64,000 nt of DNA from Galaxea fascicularis (taxonomy: Eukaryota > Cnidaria > Anthozoa > Scleractinia > Euphylliidae). This document shows, piece after piece, positions 62,001 to 64,000 of this stretch (within the stretch, counting starts at the first letter, position 1; each line of letters begins with the position of its first letter). The position numbers were made by a program, and so were the translations under genes. Under the pieces are notes generated by a model, which was not told the origin of the DNA, ran no database searches, and worked only from the letters and a program-made list of their open reading frames with translations. Location of the stretch: NCBI GenBank assembly GCA_948470475.1, contig OX419341.1:28791900-28855899 (forward strand). The letters run 5' to 3'.

Positions 62001-64000
62001 AAACGTCCACCTTCGCGACGGCCATTATGTGATACCATTGCCATTCAGAGACCCTCAGGTGACAATGCCAAACAACCGAGTTCAAGCGCTGAAACGAGCA
62101 ACTTGGCAGAGAAAGAAGATGTTACGTGACGAGAGCTATCGAGATGACTATGTCAACTTTGTGAATGAAATGATTGCAAAAGGTTATGCACGACGAGTGC
62201 CAGATGACCGTCTGGAAGCTGGCCCTGGCAAAGTATGGTACCTGCCACACCATGGTATCTACCACCCTAGGAAGCCCCAGAAAATACGTGTGGTCTTCGA
62301 CTGTAGCGCTAGACACGGAAGCACTTCCTTGAACGACCAATTAATGTCAGGCCCTGATCTTACCAACTCTCTGATTGGAGTTCTTACACGCTTTCGCCAA
62401 GAGCCCGTGGCATTCATGGCGGATATCGAGGCGATGTTTCACCAGGTTCAGGTGCCCGATGACCAGTGTGACTTCCTCAGGTTCCTCTGGTGGCCCGATG
62501 GCAATCTGGAGTTGCCCATCCAGGAATATCAAATGACGGTGCACCTCTTCGGAGCGGCTTCATCCCCAAGCTGTTGCAACTTTGCATTGAAGGAAACTGC
62601 TAAGGACATGGAACACGAAAGTGGTCCACTTGCAGCGGATACTATCCGCCGAAATTTCTATGTAGATGATTGCCTTCGTTCAGTTAAAGACGAGCAGACA
62701 GCCATTGAGCTTATCCAAGGTCTATGCCAAGCATGTGAGCATGGAGGCTTCAATCTAACAAAATTTACAAGCAATAGTCGTGCTGTTCTGGAATCCATCC
62801 CAACGGAGAAGCGTTCTAAGGAAGCTAGAGATCTTGATCTGGGTCACGACCGTCTACCTGTTGAACGCGCCCTTGGGGTGCTATGGTGCGTGGAATCTGA
62901 CGTCTTCAAGTTCCGTATAGTTATTGATGATAAGCCGCCAAGGAGAAGGGGCATCTTATCTGTTATCTCATCAATTTATGACCCACTGGGCTTTGCCGCG
63001 CCATTCACACTTCCGGCCAAGAAGATACTTCAGGACCTTTGTCGTGAAGATATCGGATGGGATGACACCATTCCTGATCAGTACCAAACTAGATGGGCCA
63101 AGTGGCTAAGCGAGCTTCCTCTGCTAGAGCAGTTCAAGGCAAACAGGTTTGTCAAGCCGCCAGAGTTCGGAACCGTGACGTCCCAGCAAGTACATCTCTT
63201 CTCTGATGCAAGTTCCATGGGATATGGAACTGTTGCTTACCTACGGCTGTGTGATGACAGCAATCGCGTTCACTGTACGTTCCTAATGGGGAAATCACGT
63301 CTCGCCCCTATCAAGTCACTCACAATTCCGCGTCTCGAGCTAACTGCTGCTACCACATCCATCCGAGTTGGAGAAATGTTAAAAAGAGAGGTGGATGGCG
63401 ACCCAGAGTTTGTGTACCATACAGATTCCACCACTGTGTTGCGCTATATCGCTAATGAACGACAGCGGTTTCATGTTTTTGTTGCAAACCGGGTGCAGCT
63501 CATCCGCGACCATTCACACCCGAATCAGTGGAAGTATGTAGCCACTAAGGAGAATCCGGCAGACGATGCTTCAAGGGGCCTTAATGGACTTGCTCTTTTA
63601 GAAGGGCAGCGTTGGTTAGAAGGTCCAGAATTCTTATGGAAACCCGAGAACGAGTGGCCGCAACAACCATCCACGTTGGGCCAAGTCCCAGATGATGATC
63701 CAGAAGTAAGGAAGGTAACGACAAGCAGTGCAGTCAGCATTAATCAGGTGGATAACACCACAAACAAGCTGATCAAAAGCTTTTCTGATTGGCATCGTTT
63801 GCGAAGGGCCGTAGCCGTGTTCCTGCGAGTTAAAGAGACCTTGCGAAAGCGGCGTAACAATCGTTTAAATGTCAAGAATGGAACCACAAGTGGCGACAGA
63901 AACCTTGCAGACCAGAGATCGCCTGCAACGACCAAGGTAGTCGAGTTTAAGAGTGCCAAGGAGCCACACTCGCCTCTTACTGTACAAGATCTAGCGACAG
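59098..64000 (+). CDS. BEL/Pao retrotransposon gag-pol polyprotein, cut by the window end
   Basis: Open without a stop for 1634 codons from the ATG at 59098 to the last base. Gag: charged coiled coil (about residues 60-260), then a retrotransposon gag region (TKFTGDPIEYKTF...) and cysteine knuckles (CHLCNLAHDLDDC, CFGCYGTNHISRNC, CKFCGRLHP). Aspartic protease: FYDNGSSGCFL. RT: VVFDCSARHGSTSLND, MADIEAMFHQV, LFGAASSPSCCNFAL, and the catalytic YVDDC near 62659. RNase H: LFSDASSMGYGTVAY, YHTDSTTVLRYI, ENPADDASRG. The integrase would follow beyond 64000. This domain order and the gag and protease types mark the BEL/Pao superfamily. No inactivating change is visible, so it may be recent. Confidence 0.95.
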   Translation, partial: MAETSSQDHTDDFNVPGILEDFEEENTDRKMEEPFLSQSSNTGELPDSLGPRRRNLTEKGQEEKRNRLKRQYTNAVRSVSRKRTEITQLMVDVNNLHLVKDETVILKDLIEQCREAFSAYYEELTQEKDKDHEHAHYKDKVEDMMAYLHPLHAWISQAEARLIDQLDGRSSKGSERSSKASSRLSARDRERVRLAELKAERSMLKRKQALRAAGEELELEMEIAKTEAREKTLSEIDKEHEAPPPPLGSSPPSVAASFTPIVLKSAAKSSPDNVTVSHNPLGSSATKEMTPAMNTEVSSSPKNPKAADFIPGLFADRISSTPLTGNGLRETSKESSHGVSEARSPQLAERTFQNVIELQQKQNETIIATHQQLTAAMTLPQPTITKFTGDPIEYKTFVMAFDTRICSKASTGSDLLYYLNQHLQGEPADLIQGCLHMDPEAGYTEARRLLQKEYGDPYKISTAYLNKIIRWAPVRYDDNQGLKRLSIFLTKCNIAMKSISYMRVLDHAPNMQSVVSKLPANLQAKWRDQVLKKKRREDGVTCFADLAKFVEYASESANDPVFGKEALSKSKEDVKPKEKEPPDKGKRPPRKPGIPWRPKENSFVTTPLGAVVPPAVYGTGPPSNYGRPPCHLCNLAHDLDDCDLFNRKTPELKRAFLRERNMCFGCYGTNHISRNCPNRRKCKFCGRLHPSALHISGFQIPPRDNGKRENDQAVGNACTNLQSTSCSTARPAESVVLHAILPVRVKKKGSDETVTTYAFYDNGSSGCFLTESLREKMSVDGKKTQLQLGTMHGQSLISTTVVSDLLVMDMEGKNPVELPQSYTRFEIPVTEQQIPTPEGVKRWEHLRSVAEKIPEFIPNLEIGLLIGSNCPAAIEPLEVVPSDVKGPYAMRLRHGWTLSGPLYVENVSSPGNVTCHRITVREAESVKEVISPQAIQQMFELDFNDHKSSPDEYGYSQEDKKFISRIRENVHLRDGHYVIPLPFRDPQVTMPNNRVQALKRATWQRKKMLRDESYRDDYVNFVNEMIAKGYARRVPDDRLEAGPGKVWYLPHHGIYHPRKPQKIRVVFDCSARHGSTSLNDQLMSGPDLTNSLIGVLTRFRQEPVAFMADIEAMFHQVQVPDDQCDFLRFLWWPDGNLELPIQEYQMTVHLFGAASSPSCCNFALKETAKDMEHESGPLAADTIRRNFYVDDCLRSVKDEQTAIELIQGLCQACEHGGFNLTKFTSNSRAVLESIPTEKRSKEARDLDLGHDRLPVERALGVLWCVESDVFKFRIVIDDKPPRRRGILSVISSIYDPLGFAAPFTLPAKKILQDLCREDIGWDDTIPDQYQTRWAKWLSELPLLEQFKANRFVKPPEFGTVTSQQVHLFSDASSMGYGTVAYLRLCDDSNRVHCTFLMGKSRLAPIKSLTIPRLELTAATTSIRVGEMLKREVDGDPEFVYHTDSTTVLRYIANERQRFHVFVANRVQLIRDHSHPNQWKYVATKENPADDASRGLNGLALLEGQRWLEGPEFLWKPENEWPQQPSTLGQVPDDDPEVRKVTTSSAVSINQVDNTTNKLIKSFSDWHRLRRAVAVFLRVKETLRKRRNNRLNVKNGTTSGDRNLADQRSPATTKVVEFKSAKEPHSPLTVQDLAT

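Overview
The window is animal nuclear DNA: genes with introns and canonical GT/AG splice sites, tRNA-derived SINEs, MITEs and several retrotransposon classes. A predicted galaxin-type secreted protein and a Roc-COR/TIR gene point to a cnidarian, most likely a coral or close relative. The species cannot be told from the sequence alone.

Layout. (1) 1-2655, minus strand: mitochondrial ADP/ATP carrier. (2) About 3.9-4.2 kb: probable shared promoter region between divergent genes. (3) 5836-33605, plus strand: the key locus. I assembled 19 exons whose phases all agree into one 1384-codon reading with the order SAM-like, ACK-type pseudokinase, SH3, Roc GTPase, COR, TIR. Its introns are loaded with repeats. 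The 11.6-kb intron that splits the SH3 domain holds a whole tyrosine-recombinase (DIRS/Ngaro-like) retrotransposon (14279-25465), and that element's gag gene is itself broken by a 4.1-kb DNA transposon (20625-24689) bounded by a 9-bp duplication. (4) 35284-42275: a short inverted-repeat element split by an intact-looking LTR retrotransposon with 1020-bp LTRs. Its pol order is protease-integrase-RT-RNase H, as in Gmr1-like Ty3/gypsy elements. (5) 42.3-44.3 kb: decayed LINE with a SINE inserted in it. (6) 44.45-44.8 kb: 23-bp minisatellite. (7) 46466-50493, minus strand: three-exon galaxin-like gene with signal peptide, acidic segment and about thirteen 44-residue di-cysteine repeats. (8) 49-56 kb: several foldback elements and MITEs. 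(9) 56186-58358, minus strand: 3' exons of an isoaspartyl peptidase/L-asparaginase (ASRGL1-like) gene. (10) 59098-64000, plus strand: a BEL/Pao retrotransposon polyprotein still open at the window edge, lying just upstream of an ASRGL1-like exon.

How the parts relate. The host genes are not an operon. The ADP/ATP carrier, galaxin and asparaginase are separate functions. The pseudokinase-Roc-COR-TIR protein looks like a signalling or innate-immunity scaffold: the kinase part has lost its catalytic residues, while the GTPase motifs and the glutamate at the TIR NADase position are kept. This is the best candidate for an undescribed system here. All gene models come from reading the sequence; no database search, RNA data or folding program was used.
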